DNA from: Discostella pseudostelligera
Lineage: Eukaryota; Bacillariophyta; Thalassiosirophyceae; Thalassiosirales; Thalassiosiraceae
Direction of reading: 5' to 3'
Length of the DNA: 13,480 bases
NCBI GenBank assembly: GCA_036940085.1
Contig: JALLBK010001030.1
Coordinates: 1-13,480 of the forward strand
Part shown: positions 1-8,170 of the stretch, piece after piece
How positions within the stretch are numbered: the stretch's first letter is position 1
How the letters are laid out: the number at the start of each line of letters is the position of its first letter
Translations under genes and position numbers: made by a program
Notes under the pieces: model-generated
What the model was told of the DNA's origin: nothing
Seen by the model: only the letters and a program-made list of their open reading frames with translations
Database searches by the model: none

Positions 1-1451
1 CCGCATCCACATCATCCTGCTGGTCGTGGTGGAGATCCGTACGCTCCACCGCATCATCCGAATCATGCTCAGCAACACCAACAACCACATCAGCGAGAAG
101 ACGGAGCCGGCGGGGGAACCAATGCATGGCCACCCAATTCCCATCCTAACCACCAAACCTATTATGATGATCGTGGACACCACCCAATCATATATCCCTA
201 TCATCATCAACAACAACATCAAGGAGTTCCACAACATCAATCACCAATGTCGAAACCAGGACCAGCATCCAAGAGACAAACACCATCGGGAGAATCATCA
301 TTGTCACCCTCCAAAAAATCCTCCAACAACAAAAAAGCAACCACCACCAACGGGGATGCTGCTCCAACAGCTTGCGGTTCATCCTCCTCCCCTGCTTTAA
401 AGTCTAGAAAAGCCTTGCCCACGGCATGGGCACCCGCCGAGGATGAACATTTACTTGATTTGGTATTGCAAATGCAACATCCATTAAAATGGTCGGTCAT
501 TGCGGAATCATTGTCGAATATTATGGTTAGTAAGGATAGTCGCATGCCTCCAAGGACGGGAAAGCAATGTCGAGAGCGGGTAAGTAGATGACATTGCTGT
601 TGTCATTCCGTTGAACAGTATGCTCTGTTTGGATGTTTGCCCGATCACTCACATATCCTTTCGATCATCTTTAATTTCTCTCTATCTAGTATGTAAATCA
701 TCTTAACCCACGTCTCAAAAGTACCGACTTCACCCCCCTCGAGGATGCTACCATCTGGCGACTCTACGGCACCATTGGTAGTCAATGGGCCAAAATGGCC
801 AAGGTAATCCCCGGTCGTACCGACAATAATCTCAAGAATCGATTTCATAATCTAAAGCGTCAATTGCATCGAGAGGAGGATAGTCGTGTACGAAGTCCAA
901 CTGCGGAGGTGGCCGACATGATGAGAAGTAAAGTGTATGTGGAGAATATTCGTGAGATACCCAAGTATTTACGAACGAAGATTGAAGATATGTGGAATTA
1001 TAAACGTCATATTGGGTTGGTGGCTGCTGATAGTAGTGCGGCAGTGTTGGAGCAGGAATCAAGAGAGGAGGTGGAGGTGAAGGAGGAAGAGAAGGATGGT
1101 GGTGGCGGTACTACTGGTGGTGAAGGTGGTACTAGTGCTGAATCGACACCCACCATCGAACAACAACCACGGCATCGAAAGTTTGGTCCATATGAGGCCG
1201 TCATGGAGCCAACGCAATGTGGTCGATGTGGACTCTTCCTCCCTAGTGTACAATGTGGTAATGAGATTTGTACAAAAACAAAATGGTGCAAGGTTTGTAC
1301 CAAGGTATCGTTCCATTTGACGGGGCATGTATTGAGAGAGTGTGTCAACCTTCGAAAGAATACTGATAAGGAATTGGCTAGCGCATTGGAGAAGTTGATG
1401 AGTAGTCAAGCCTTGAGAGAAAAAGAGAATGGCGGGCAGCAATCGATGTAA
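1..1451 (+). CDS. R2R3-Myb-like DNA-binding protein, 5'-truncated, two exons
   Basis: The gene runs in from before the window; the frame is open from base 1. Exons are 1-579 and 690-1451, giving 446 visible residues. The first 140 or so are a disordered His/Gln/Pro-rich then Ser/Lys-rich region. Two Myb repeats follow. R2 has Trp at visible residues 143 and 164 and the RTGKQCRER motif, with the usual third Trp replaced by Tyr194. R3 spans about 207-245, with Phe207, Trp226, the PGRTDNNLKNRF signature and Phe245. R2 carries an extra loop of about 11 residues before RTGKQCRER. After an acidic/glycine-rich linker, a Cys/His cluster (C370 to C411) may bind metal. Myb repeats bind DNA in the nucleus, so a transcriptional or chromatin role is inferred; the target is unknown. 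The splice junction falls between RER and YVNHLNP and restores the Myb consensus exactly. Confidence 0.88.
580..689 (+). other. Intron in the Myb gene (110 bp, phase 0)
   Basis: The donor is GTAAGT at 580-585 and the acceptor is CTAG at 686-689, preceded by a pyrimidine-rich tract. Reading through the intron meets a stop at once. Splicing it out joins CRER to YVNHLNP, which is the expected end of the R2 Myb repeat. Confidence 0.92.
1218..1343 (+). other. Cys/His-rich C-terminal cluster of the Myb protein
   Basis: Within 42 residues the pattern is C-x2-C-x8-C-x4-C-x5-C-x2-C-x5-H-x3-H-x4-C. Regularly spaced CxxC pairs and a closing His/Cys set suggest one or two zinc-binding sites. I do not recognise a named domain. 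It lies C-terminal to the Myb repeats after a low-complexity linker. Confidence 0.55.
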
Positions 1452-1575
1452 AGAGATATTCATATATTTTTCTGTTTAATTACTACATTCCTGATCGTCG
1501 CATTGGTCATAATAATAAATTATGTAATAGCTCTTATGCGATGGATATCTTGAGTGTTATCCAAGCCTGTGTGAT
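1452..1575. other. Convergent intergenic spacer
   Basis: The Myb (plus) and USB1 (minus) genes end only 124 bp apart. The spacer is AT-rich. It contains one canonical polyadenylation hexamer on the plus strand and none on the minus strand, so the USB1 transcript may use a variant signal or overlap the Myb 3' end. Confidence 0.7.
1514..1519 (+). terminator. Putative polyadenylation signal AATAAA for the Myb gene
   Basis: A canonical AATAAA hexamer lies 63 bases after the Myb stop codon in an AT-rich stretch. The position fits a 3' end signal, but usage cannot be shown from sequence. Confidence 0.5.
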
Positions 1576-2967
1576 CTAAAGTGGGATTGTTACTTGCTTC
1601 TCCTTTCCAAATGTGCATTGAATCCGATCGATCCGTATGGGAATGGAGCTAGGAATTGACACAAGCATGTTTGCATCAATCTTCTGTTCTCCCTCTGGCA
1701 CTACAAACAGCGGCAACGATCGGTTGCTCCTTTCATCGACACTGCTCATTCCACACTTGGTATTCGCTTTCTTTCGATGTTGCAGTAAGTGCGGAATGAC
1801 ATTTCCTTTCACACTTGCTACACTCACATGGAGGATACATCCATCTTCACCCTCCGTGTTGTGGTAGTAAGTTTCTAAACCAAATCGTACCATGGTCGCA
1901 TCAATCGGCGGAAGCAGTGTTTGTTTCACCCACCGCGAACTCTCTTTGGAGATGGGTATTGATAAAAATGATCGATTCTGTTGATCATTAGTGAATATGG
2001 TTGTATTGTGCGGGTGCAGATGTAAAATCCGTCCTCGTTGTCGTTGATTACATTGTGCCCTTCCCCCACCACTGGTGATGCCAAGTAGTACTGCTTGAAT
2101 ACTTTTTTCAATGCATGTCATGAATGAATCTACCGATGGAGTAGGGAGATATATTGGCCGAGCGAGTGATATGTGTAGTGTTGTATTGATTATTGTTTCA
2201 TCCGTAGGTGAAGAAGGAAGATTTAAAGTCGATCTAATAGAATACATCGGAATGTGTGGGACAACGACATGTGCGGGTGATGTCTTCTCCTGTGGATCGT
2301 CATCGTCGATGGTTGAATTGTTACTTTCGTCGTAGCTTTTATTTCTAGATTCATGAAGTAACATTTCCCAATAAAGAATGAGCTTTCGTGCCGTTGGAAG
2401 GAACCTTCTAGATTGCAGTAGAATGTCATCATTGTCTTCTCCACTGCTACTTCCACCATCATTATCGTTGCTGTCATCACTGCAACTGGCATCACTACTC
2501 CTTGAGAATTCTTGGTCATTATCCGCACGATACTCATTTATCGATACTTTATTTCCCTTTACAACTCCATTCATAATATTGCTTGCATCGTCGTCATCAA
2601 TTCTTCTTCGTTCCGGCCTACAGTCTAGTTGCTCCAGTGGTGGAAATGGCAAGTGAAGATGCCCCACCCATCGACCCTCCCAGTGGGGATGATTCCGCTC
2701 AAATTTAGGCGTGAAGGTTTTGTCGTCATTTGGATTGTGTGGACTATTACTTTGTCTTCGTCTCTTCTTCTCGTTTGGACGAAGAGTCTCCTCGTGATCC
2801 GCCGACGCCAACAATACAGCACCCATCTTGTCAGCATCCCTGCAGCTACCCGCGCGTGAACTGTTGCTGCAAGATGACGACGACGGCTGTTGCTGATCAT
2901 TCCCAAGCAGTGAACGACATGATGACTTGTCGGACGATGAGGACACGTAGCCGGCAAGTAACTCCAT
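1576..2967 (-). CDS. USB1: U6 snRNA phosphodiesterase USB1 (Mpn1 family, 2H superfamily)
   Basis: A single exon encodes 463 residues. USB1 is a 3'-5' exoribonuclease that trims the oligouridine tail of U6 snRNA and leaves a protective terminal phosphate, in the nucleus. Both catalytic HxS motifs of the 2H fold are present: H265-I-S267 within LHISLAR and H380-V-S382 within LHVSVAS. Other family marks are the N-terminal GYVSSSSD segment, HPHWEGRWVGHLHLPF near residues 93-108, the NRSFLSIPI strand near 331-339, and a C-terminal IRIDRIQCTFGKEKQ strand. The start ATG at 2967 places this GY-SSSS segment at the very N-terminus, as in known USB1 proteins. It is longer than human USB1 because of Ser/Asp-rich insertions around residues 20-60 and 120-185. 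A KKRRR cluster near residues 67-71 could serve nuclear import. Confidence 0.9.
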   Translation of the reverse strand: MELLAGYVSSSSDKSSCRSLLGNDQQQPSSSSCSNSSRAGSCRDADKMGAVLLASADHEETLRPNEKKRRRQSNSPHNPNDDKTFTPKFERNHPHWEGRWVGHLHLPFPPLEQLDCRPERRRIDDDDASNIMNGVVKGNKVSINEYRADNDQEFSRSSDASCSDDSNDNDGGSSSGEDNDDILLQSRRFLPTARKLILYWEMLLHESRNKSYDESNNSTIDDDDPQEKTSPAHVVVPHIPMYSIRSTLNLPSSPTDETIINTTLHISLARPIYLPTPSVDSFMTCIEKSIQAVLLGITSGGGRAQCNQRQRGRILHLHPHNTTIFTNDQQNRSFLSIPISKESSRWVKQTLLPPIDATMVRFGLETYYHNTEGEDGCILHVSVASVKGNVIPHLLQHRKKANTKCGMSSVDERSNRSLPLFVVPEGEQKIDANMLVSIPSSIPIRIDRIQCTFGKEKQVTIPL

Positions 2968-3068
2968 TATTCGCTGTTCAAGCGGCGGCTAGCTGGCGGC
3001 GGCCATGGGTCATGGTCTATGGATGGAGTGTGGATGTGGAGTCGTATGTAGACGTCCGTCACTGTGCC

Positions 3069-3121
3069 CTTAGAAATCAGTACCAGAGGCCTCGCATTTG
3101 TTCATCACTTAGGAATCAGTA
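3069..3121. repeat. Two imperfect 14-base direct repeats
   Basis: CTTAGAAATCAGTA at 3069-3082 and CTTAGGAATCAGTA at 3108-3121 differ at one base and start 39 bp apart. They lie about 100-155 bp upstream of the USB1 start codon and could be paired regulatory sites or a small duplication. Confidence 0.5.
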
Positions 3122-3186
3122 TTTTGTCCCTCCACGAGGAGAAGAGAGGAGAAGCAACCGGAGAGCGGAGAGAAGATAGGTAGAGT

Positions 3187-3214
3187 ATTCAATATCTATT
3201 CAATGCAATTCAAT
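3187..3214. repeat. Three helically spaced ATTCAAT copies
   Basis: ATTCAAT occurs at 3187-3193, 3198-3204 and 3208-3214, with starts 11 and 10 bp apart, close to one DNA turn. It lies about 220-250 bp upstream of the USB1 start codon. Function is unknown. Confidence 0.5.
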
Positions 3215-3528
3215 GGATTTACGAATAGTTGAAAGTCCCTCAGTTCTTCTTGTTTAGATTTGCATGGTTGATCCTGTCTTAATAGTTGATGAGCATTATG
3301 CTCACTTGACTACTACTCCAAAACATTTGAACGACAAATTATTCTTCCTAATCATTCCTCAACCTTTCCAAAAAGCTCGTGGGGTACAATATATCAACGG
3401 ATGCTTTCCTATCCTAATGGTGCTCATTGCTCCCCGATTCATTCAAAAATGAACGTCGCATGAGCTTAATTATATCGAACTCATTCCATCCCTGCCACCA
3501 TATCCATCTAGAAGAATGTCATCCTCCC

Positions 3529-6500
3529 TTAATCATACTGCACCTTCGGTGCCGCCAACAATACCAACACCCTCTCAAATTCGCACTTACGTGACATAAT
3601 TGTAGTAATCTCCTTCACATTCATCTGACTTACATCCTCATCATCAATTTCAATTATCCGATCCCCCGGCGAGACTTGCTCTGCAAGGACGCTTGAGGTA
3701 CGCACACCCGACACGACAGTACCATGCGAATCGGTACGGTTGGCAAGGATGATACCCAGCTTGCCCGGAGGAGCAATGACCGTGACCTTTGAACGCAGTG
3801 TGCGCATGGCCGCTCGTCGGGCGGAGGCGGAGATGTGCTCTCGGCTGTTGCCACTGCCGGTTCCTCCAACTCCACCACCCCGTGAGGATGATGACGATGT
3901 CTTTCCATGTCGGACGGAAAAATCGTGAGAGGTTACCGTCATACCACAATCATCACGACGCTTATTCAACTCAGTCTTGGAGATGACCGATGCCGATATT
4001 CCAGATGCAGCCGCAGATCCAATGCTACTACCTCCTCCTCCAGGACCAACACCACTACTGGCAATACTACCTCCGTTGCGTGACTTTCCCACCATGCTCA
4101 ACTGCGCTTCCAATCTCAACAAATCATTGGCCACACTACGACTTTGTTCACTCATTTGTGAGACCATACTCTTGGTCGTCTGATAACTTCGATAACTATT
4201 CCGGCTCCGTTGAGAGGTACGACTGTCGACACTCACGCCATCGTCGTTGCGTAAAGTGCGAGATGAACGATGACGACGGGTTCCTCCACCTCCTCCTCCG
4301 CCAGCAGCATTGTCACCACTGCGCGACTTTCTCGATCGATGAGATCGTGCCGAACGATGACTCTTCCCTCCCAAGGTATTATGTGATTTTCCCGACTTGT
4401 TCGATCGTCCCCCGAGAGATTCGAGATCGGCCGCCACCGACCTTGGGCCGAGTGTTCCCGCTACCTCATCGAAAAGCCAATTATCCTTGTTATTGTTTGC
4501 GGCAGATGCAGCCGCCGCCGCCGCCGATGATCCCCCGGCAGCCAGCATATCAATCATCTTACTTTCTTGATTCATCATATTCTCTCTCCGAATGCGTTCC
4601 TTGGCCTCACGTATAGCAAAGGCGCTACTCACACCGGCACCACTAATGGAGGAATGTGATTGGGAATGATGAGAGGCAACGGACGAATGGGACCGTGGTG
4701 CAGAGGCAGTATTGGCCCCACCCCCTCCTACTGCCTCGACCCCTCCAAGTCCTTGACGTTTATTCACATGCAGCTCGAGGTTGTCAATGACACGCGACAT
4801 GGAGGATGTACGGCTTGCAGATACAGCAGCATTGGTGCGATTACGAATCTGAGACGCATTGAGTGCAGGCGCCGAGTTGATGGATCCACTGGAACGAGAT
4901 AAGAAGCTGGAAGTATTATTCGTTGTAGTATTGCTTTCACCAATGGAACGAGGTCCCGTCTTTCGTCGACTTGCTCCTCGCGAATCTTCCACCAATGCTG
5001 CCGAGGATAAAGGAGAGATACTGTTAAAAGGCGCTGCCGACACCGACTTCGACGAGGAGCTTTTCCCAAATTCGGAAACGTTATTGAATTGGGGCGATGG
5101 ATCGAATGGTTCAAAGTCGGCAAAGTTTTCGAAGAGGACCTTGTGTTGCTGCGGCTGACTACCTCCGTTCTGTAGTTGGATAGAGTTGTTGTGATTACTG
5201 CTGATGTTGTCGACATTGCCATTCATACCCATACCACCACCCCCGGCAGTAGCATTCATCGATGACGACGACGACATCATAGGACCAGCACCCTGAAAAG
5301 TAAACGAATACTTCTTGGTAGGACTGGGAGTCCACGCTCGGATATCCTCTTGAGTTTCATGTGCCATGGGAAGAATGTTGAGGTCCGTCATCGTTCTACC
5401 AGAACCGCCACCGCGCTTGTTGATGCTGCTGATGTTGTGGTGGTCAGCACCCGCAGTATTCGAGGTATAATGATGATGATTATTATTCCATGGATCCTTA
5501 TCTTCCACCAACGCGGGGAACAGGTCGTTATCGTCCTCGATTTCACCAGCGTGGTGATTGTAGCCAAAGGGACTACGATCCAATGGAGATGGAGATGAGG
5601 ATGAGATGACTTTTTCCTTCCCACCGCCACCAGTGCCTCCAGCACCAATGTTATTATTCAACAACATGGAATTATTCTCCTTCCTACTCAATCGAATATA
5701 TTCATCCTCTTCATCATCCGGACTTAGACACATATTCATATTATCATCCGGCGAGGAGTGGGCAATACGTGTCCCCCGAAGACTACTCTCGTCAGGACTG
5801 CTGCTGTTATTGCTACTGCTTGGAGAACGGTAGGATGGCGGTGTGTTGAGATTGTTGTTCATGCTTCCTACTCCGCTACTACCACCCACAGAGCCAGCAG
5901 CACGTGCCCCCGCCCCCACCAAAAGTAGTCGATTGGGCGTCAATGGTGGCTTATTCCCGCTCATGGGTGAAATGATCGGTGCCACATTACTGGTGGATAT
6001 GTTGTTGTTGCTACGATGCTGCTGATGATGCAATAATGAATGTCCACCCCCACCAGTACCGCCACTCAAAGCACTGCTCCCTGGACTATTCAATGGAATA
6101 TCATCTCCATTCAAATGACTTTCACTATCTCCACCCGTAGTACTGCTTGCACCACTGGCCGCACTGGCGGTTGGGCTAATAAGGGTACCATTCCCCCCAT
6201 CCCTGCCACTGCCACTACCAGTCTTTTCTTCCATAATCATGGACAAGGCTGGTTTGACATCGTACATGTCATCACTGTAAAAATTAGTGGTTGATTCATA
6301 GGTGGTGATGGATGGATGAGAATTGTTATTGTTGTTGTAGTATCCCGACGAATAGGGTAGATGGTGATGATGGCTACCAGTAGTGTGATTCTCCTTGTGC
6401 TCCTCAGGAGTTACGTTGCTCTCCCAGCTATGAGGTTGAGGTGCCAATGACGACGAAGATGAAAACGATGAGGCCGAGGGGGGATCGGGAGGGTGATATG

Positions 6501-6825
6501 CCGCATTTGATGATGATGATGTTGCAGCTTGTGTCATTCCTCCCCCGCCATTCATGCTGCCTGATGCCTCATTGCTCGTAGTGGTGGTTGGGAAGTGAGC
6601 CAATCGATCCTTCTTCATTTGTTTCTTGAGTTGACGTTTCGACAATTTCTTTTTTGGCTGTTGTTGTTGTTGTTGTTGTTTGCCATGATGATGATGTTGC
6701 TGTGAAGAGACCGATGTTGATGAGGTGGACAGTATCCCCGCTGCGGCTGGATCTTTGGCACGAGATGATAAAGTTGCCGATGATGACTTTTTGCGTCGAA
6801 AGAGATTGCTTAGAAAGTTCGCCAT
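3529..6825 (-). CDS. Large disordered protein with C-terminal PDZ domain
   Basis: An intron-free frame of 1098 codons starts at ATG 6825 (MANFLSNLFRRKK). The frame stays open further upstream only through ATC repeats and has no earlier ATG, so this start is preferred. Most of the protein is low complexity. It has a His run and a seven-Gln run near residues 44-56, a lysine/arginine-rich block at about 58-74 that could be a nuclear-import or membrane-contact patch, then long Ser/Gly/Asn/Ala tracts, an aromatic-acidic FADFEPFD segment, and an SHRSARSHRSRKSRSG arginine-serine patch. The last 86 residues form a PDZ domain: KVTVIAPPGKLGIIL is strand 1 with the carboxylate-binding loop (GKLGI in place of GLGF), followed by GTVVSGV, SPGDRIIEIDDEDV and a final helix and strand. 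PDZ domains usually bind C-terminal peptides, so a scaffold role is inferred. No transmembrane segment is visible. Partners are unknown. Confidence 0.85.
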   Translation of the reverse strand: MANFLSNLFRRKKSSSATLSSRAKDPAAAGILSTSSTSVSSQQHHHHGKQQQQQQQPKKKLSKRQLKKQMKKDRLAHFPTTTTSNEASGSMNGGGGMTQAATSSSSNAAYHPPDPPSASSFSSSSSLAPQPHSWESNVTPEEHKENHTTGSHHHHLPYSSGYYNNNNNSHPSITTYESTTNFYSDDMYDVKPALSMIMEEKTGSGSGRDGGNGTLISPTASAASGASSTTGGDSESHLNGDDIPLNSPGSSALSGGTGGGGHSLLHHQQHRSNNNISTSNVAPIISPMSGNKPPLTPNRLLLVGAGARAAGSVGGSSGVGSMNNNLNTPPSYRSPSSSNNSSSPDESSLRGTRIAHSSPDDNMNMCLSPDDEEDEYIRLSRKENNSMLLNNNIGAGGTGGGGKEKVISSSSPSPLDRSPFGYNHHAGEIEDDNDLFPALVEDKDPWNNNHHHYTSNTAGADHHNISSINKRGGGSGRTMTDLNILPMAHETQEDIRAWTPSPTKKYSFTFQGAGPMMSSSSSMNATAGGGGMGMNGNVDNISSNHNNSIQLQNGGSQPQQHKVLFENFADFEPFDPSPQFNNVSEFGKSSSSKSVSAAPFNSISPLSSAALVEDSRGASRRKTGPRSIGESNTTTNNTSSFLSRSSGSINSAPALNASQIRNRTNAAVSASRTSSMSRVIDNLELHVNKRQGLGGVEAVGGGGANTASAPRSHSSVASHHSQSHSSISGAGVSSAFAIREAKERIRRENMMNQESKMIDMLAAGGSSAAAAAASAANNNKDNWLFDEVAGTLGPRSVAADLESLGGRSNKSGKSHNTLGGKSHRSARSHRSRKSRSGDNAAGGGGGGGTRRHRSSRTLRNDDGVSVDSRTSQRSRNSYRSYQTTKSMVSQMSEQSRSVANDLLRLEAQLSMVGKSRNGGSIASSGVGPGGGGSSIGSAAASGISASVISKTELNKRRDDCGMTVTSHDFSVRHGKTSSSSSRGGGVGGTGSGNSREHISASARRAAMRTLRSKVTVIAPPGKLGIILANRTDSHGTVVSGVRTSSVLAEQVSPGDRIIEIDDEDVSQMNVKEITTIMSRKCEFERVLVLLAAPKVQYD
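3532..3789 (-). other. PDZ domain region of the large disordered protein
   Basis: Residues about 1013-1098. Order of elements: beta strand VTVIAP, binding loop GKLGI, strand IILAN, GTVVSGVRTSS, the hallmark PGDRIIEIDDEDVS, helix VKEITTIMSR, strand VLVLLAAP. Only about five residues follow the domain. Confidence 0.85.
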
Positions 6826-6846
6826 GATGATGATGATGATGATGAT
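6824..6846. repeat. ATG/ATC trinucleotide microsatellite abutting the PDZ-gene start codon
   Basis: Seven ATG units on the plus strand read as seven ATC units directly before the ATG start on the coding strand. They would form the last bases of the 5' leader. Confidence 0.75.
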
Positions 6847-7062
6847 TGAAGTCCGTCGCCAGTAGTATTTATCTCGATATCGATATTGGAATATTATTTG
6901 TCGAAGCTCTTTCAACTGAAACACTCAAGAGATGATGCCACTACTAAATCTATTCCAATTGCCAAGGCTACCGCTGCTGCTGTTGCTGCCCAAATTGAAT
7001 GCGATTGACGGTGGATATATTATTTATTGCGCCTCTGCGATGAATGACGATGATGTCAATCG

Positions 7063-7554
7063 GTATCGTAGAGCAGATAGCTTCGTGTAGGAGTGTTCGC
7101 TTGCCTCCAGAGAGTTAGTGATGCACCGTCATCGGCCGTCGGACGTCGGTGTTCCGACGAAGTTCATGGTCGGGTGTGTTCGTAGTGTGTTTTTCTCTCT
7201 TGTTGACGATGCTTCCTCGAGAGTTGCTCTTTTGGCGGGGGTGCTCGACAGGAAGGCCGTTGCCCAACCTTCACTTCGTCGCGATACGTATTCACTACAG
7301 TAGTATCGTAGGCAATATCGCCAAATCCAACTTTCGAGCTTGCACCTCGCTACCACGATACGATAAGAAGGGAGGGAACGCGCGGAGAGAACATTCTCGA
7401 TTTTGCTGCACCATCCTTCCAAATCGGAATTGGTACAAGGCGATAACGACCATTAGATTTTCGAGAAACACAGACGGTCTTGCTTGCTTTTCTTGGTTAC
7501 TTCTTGAGCTTGTTGCTCCCTCCTTTGGGAGAAAATGTACGACGGTATCGTAGG
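7063..7554. repeat. Dispersed GTATCGTAG repeats
   Basis: GTATCGTAG occurs at 7063-7071, 7303-7311 and 7545-7553, spaced 240 and 242 bp. An inverted TACGATA core lies at 7359-7365. The copies sit midway between the two divergent genes. Confidence 0.45.
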
Positions 7555-7592
7555 TCCTCGGCTGGGGACAACAAAATGACCAGAAGAGGTAC

Positions 7593-7602
7593 ATGACGTC
7601 AT
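7593..7602. promoter_or_regulatory. CRE-type palindrome ATGACGTCAT
   Basis: A perfect 10-bp palindrome containing TGACGTCA, the classical cAMP-response element bound by CREB/ATF-type bZIP factors. TGACGT-type elements are reported as CO2/cAMP-responsive in the diatom Phaeodactylum. It lies about 570 bp upstream of the cyclase start and about 770 bp upstream of the PDZ-gene start. Binding is inferred only. Confidence 0.4.
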
Positions 7603-7604
7603 CA

Positions 7605-7618
7605 AAGATGCGCATCTT
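7605..7618. promoter_or_regulatory. Perfect 14-bp palindrome next to the CRE site
   Basis: AAGATGCGCATCTT is its own reverse complement. It begins two bases after the CRE palindrome, and the two centres are 14 bp apart. No known factor is assigned. Confidence 0.35.
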
Positions 7619-8170
7619 CAACTGAAAGGAGCTTTTGGCCATTCATTTGATTTCTCTCTCCAGCAAGGTTCCCAAAGCTTTCTTTCTCGTGGAGGGCCAT
7701 GTGATTTGGAAATGACTTCTCTCCTTATGTCGGTGATTCACGGATTCGGGTTGGGAAGACGGAATCATTTGTCCGATCATCTATCCAGAGAAAGCAATAA
7801 AGTTGATTACCAAAATGAGAAAGGCGTCTGTCCGATGCCTTCTAATAAAAATAGCTGCTAATTTTGATTACATCGTACAAATAAGTCTGTATAATTCTGA
7901 ATATTTCTTATGATTTGACTGACAGACTATTTGCCAAATTTCAGTAATGCTGTCCTGGAAAGCTATCTGGAGCAAGAAGTGAGGAGAAGCTGGGAGAAGG
8001 GACGAGAGAAGACAAAAGCACAACACTCGAACCTCAAATCGCACAAGGCACCATGACCAGAGCTGAGCAGTACCAGTAGTACTACCAGTACCACCAGCTA
8101 CCAGCCGACGAGAATACCGAGCCATAGCAAGCATCTAGGTAGAGAGGCAGCAGTGACGGCAGCATTCATC

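Larger units (their letters stand above)
2968..3528. other. Intergenic region: USB1 upstream, PDZ gene downstream
   Basis: No credible gene was found in these 561 bases; the open frames are short and resemble nothing. Both flanking genes are on the minus strand, so this should hold the USB1 promoter and 5' leader and the PDZ-gene 3' end. Visible structure: a purine-rich tract at about 3133-3177 (pyrimidine-rich on the USB1 strand), two 14-base near-identical repeats at 3069-3082 and 3108-3121, three ATTCAAT copies at 3187-3214, and a short perfect inverted repeat at 3290-3304. Confidence 0.6.
6826..8170. other. Divergent intergenic region between PDZ and cyclase genes
   Basis: These 1345 bases separate two divergent genes and should hold both promoters and 5' leaders. 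The open frames here, including one at 7149-7553, lack an ATG start or recognisable domains. Visible elements: an AT-rich TATA-like stretch near 7013-7027, three GTATCGTAG copies, a CRE-type palindrome plus a 14-bp palindrome at 7593-7618, two AATAAA hexamers near 7796 and 7846 on the plus strand (a possible end of an unseen transcript), and an eight-codon upstream ORF at 8053-8079 in the cyclase leader. Confidence 0.6.

Noticed and set aside
1059..1463. A minus-strand frame opposite the Myb exon 2
   Set aside because: It is antisense to a conserved coding region, and its composition mirrors the acidic linker codons.
3265..3276. A 12-base match to the conserved 5' end of eukaryotic 18S rRNA (TGGTTGATCCTG)
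   Set aside because: Similarity ends on both sides and nothing further resembles rRNA, so it is a chance match.
3290..3304. Perfect inverted repeat TGAGCAT-T-ATGCTCA
   Set aside because: Seven-base arms of this kind are expected about once by chance in a window of this size, and nothing around it suggests a function.
3990..4616. A 208-codon plus-strand frame opposite the PDZ gene
   Set aside because: It is the antisense shadow of repetitive coding sequence and has no protein-family features.
6826..6924. N-terminal extension of the PDZ protein starting at 6924
   Set aside because: That codon is GTG, and the extension contains a seven-isoleucine run made by a microsatellite. The ATG at 6825 is the first ATG in the frame.
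7149..7553. A 134-codon plus-strand open frame in the divergent intergenic region
   Set aside because: It starts at GTG, has no recognisable domain, and lies where promoters and leaders are expected.
8153..8170. Earlier start of the cyclase at 8153
   Set aside because: It is a GTG codon in a eukaryotic context; the ATG at 8171 follows six codons later.
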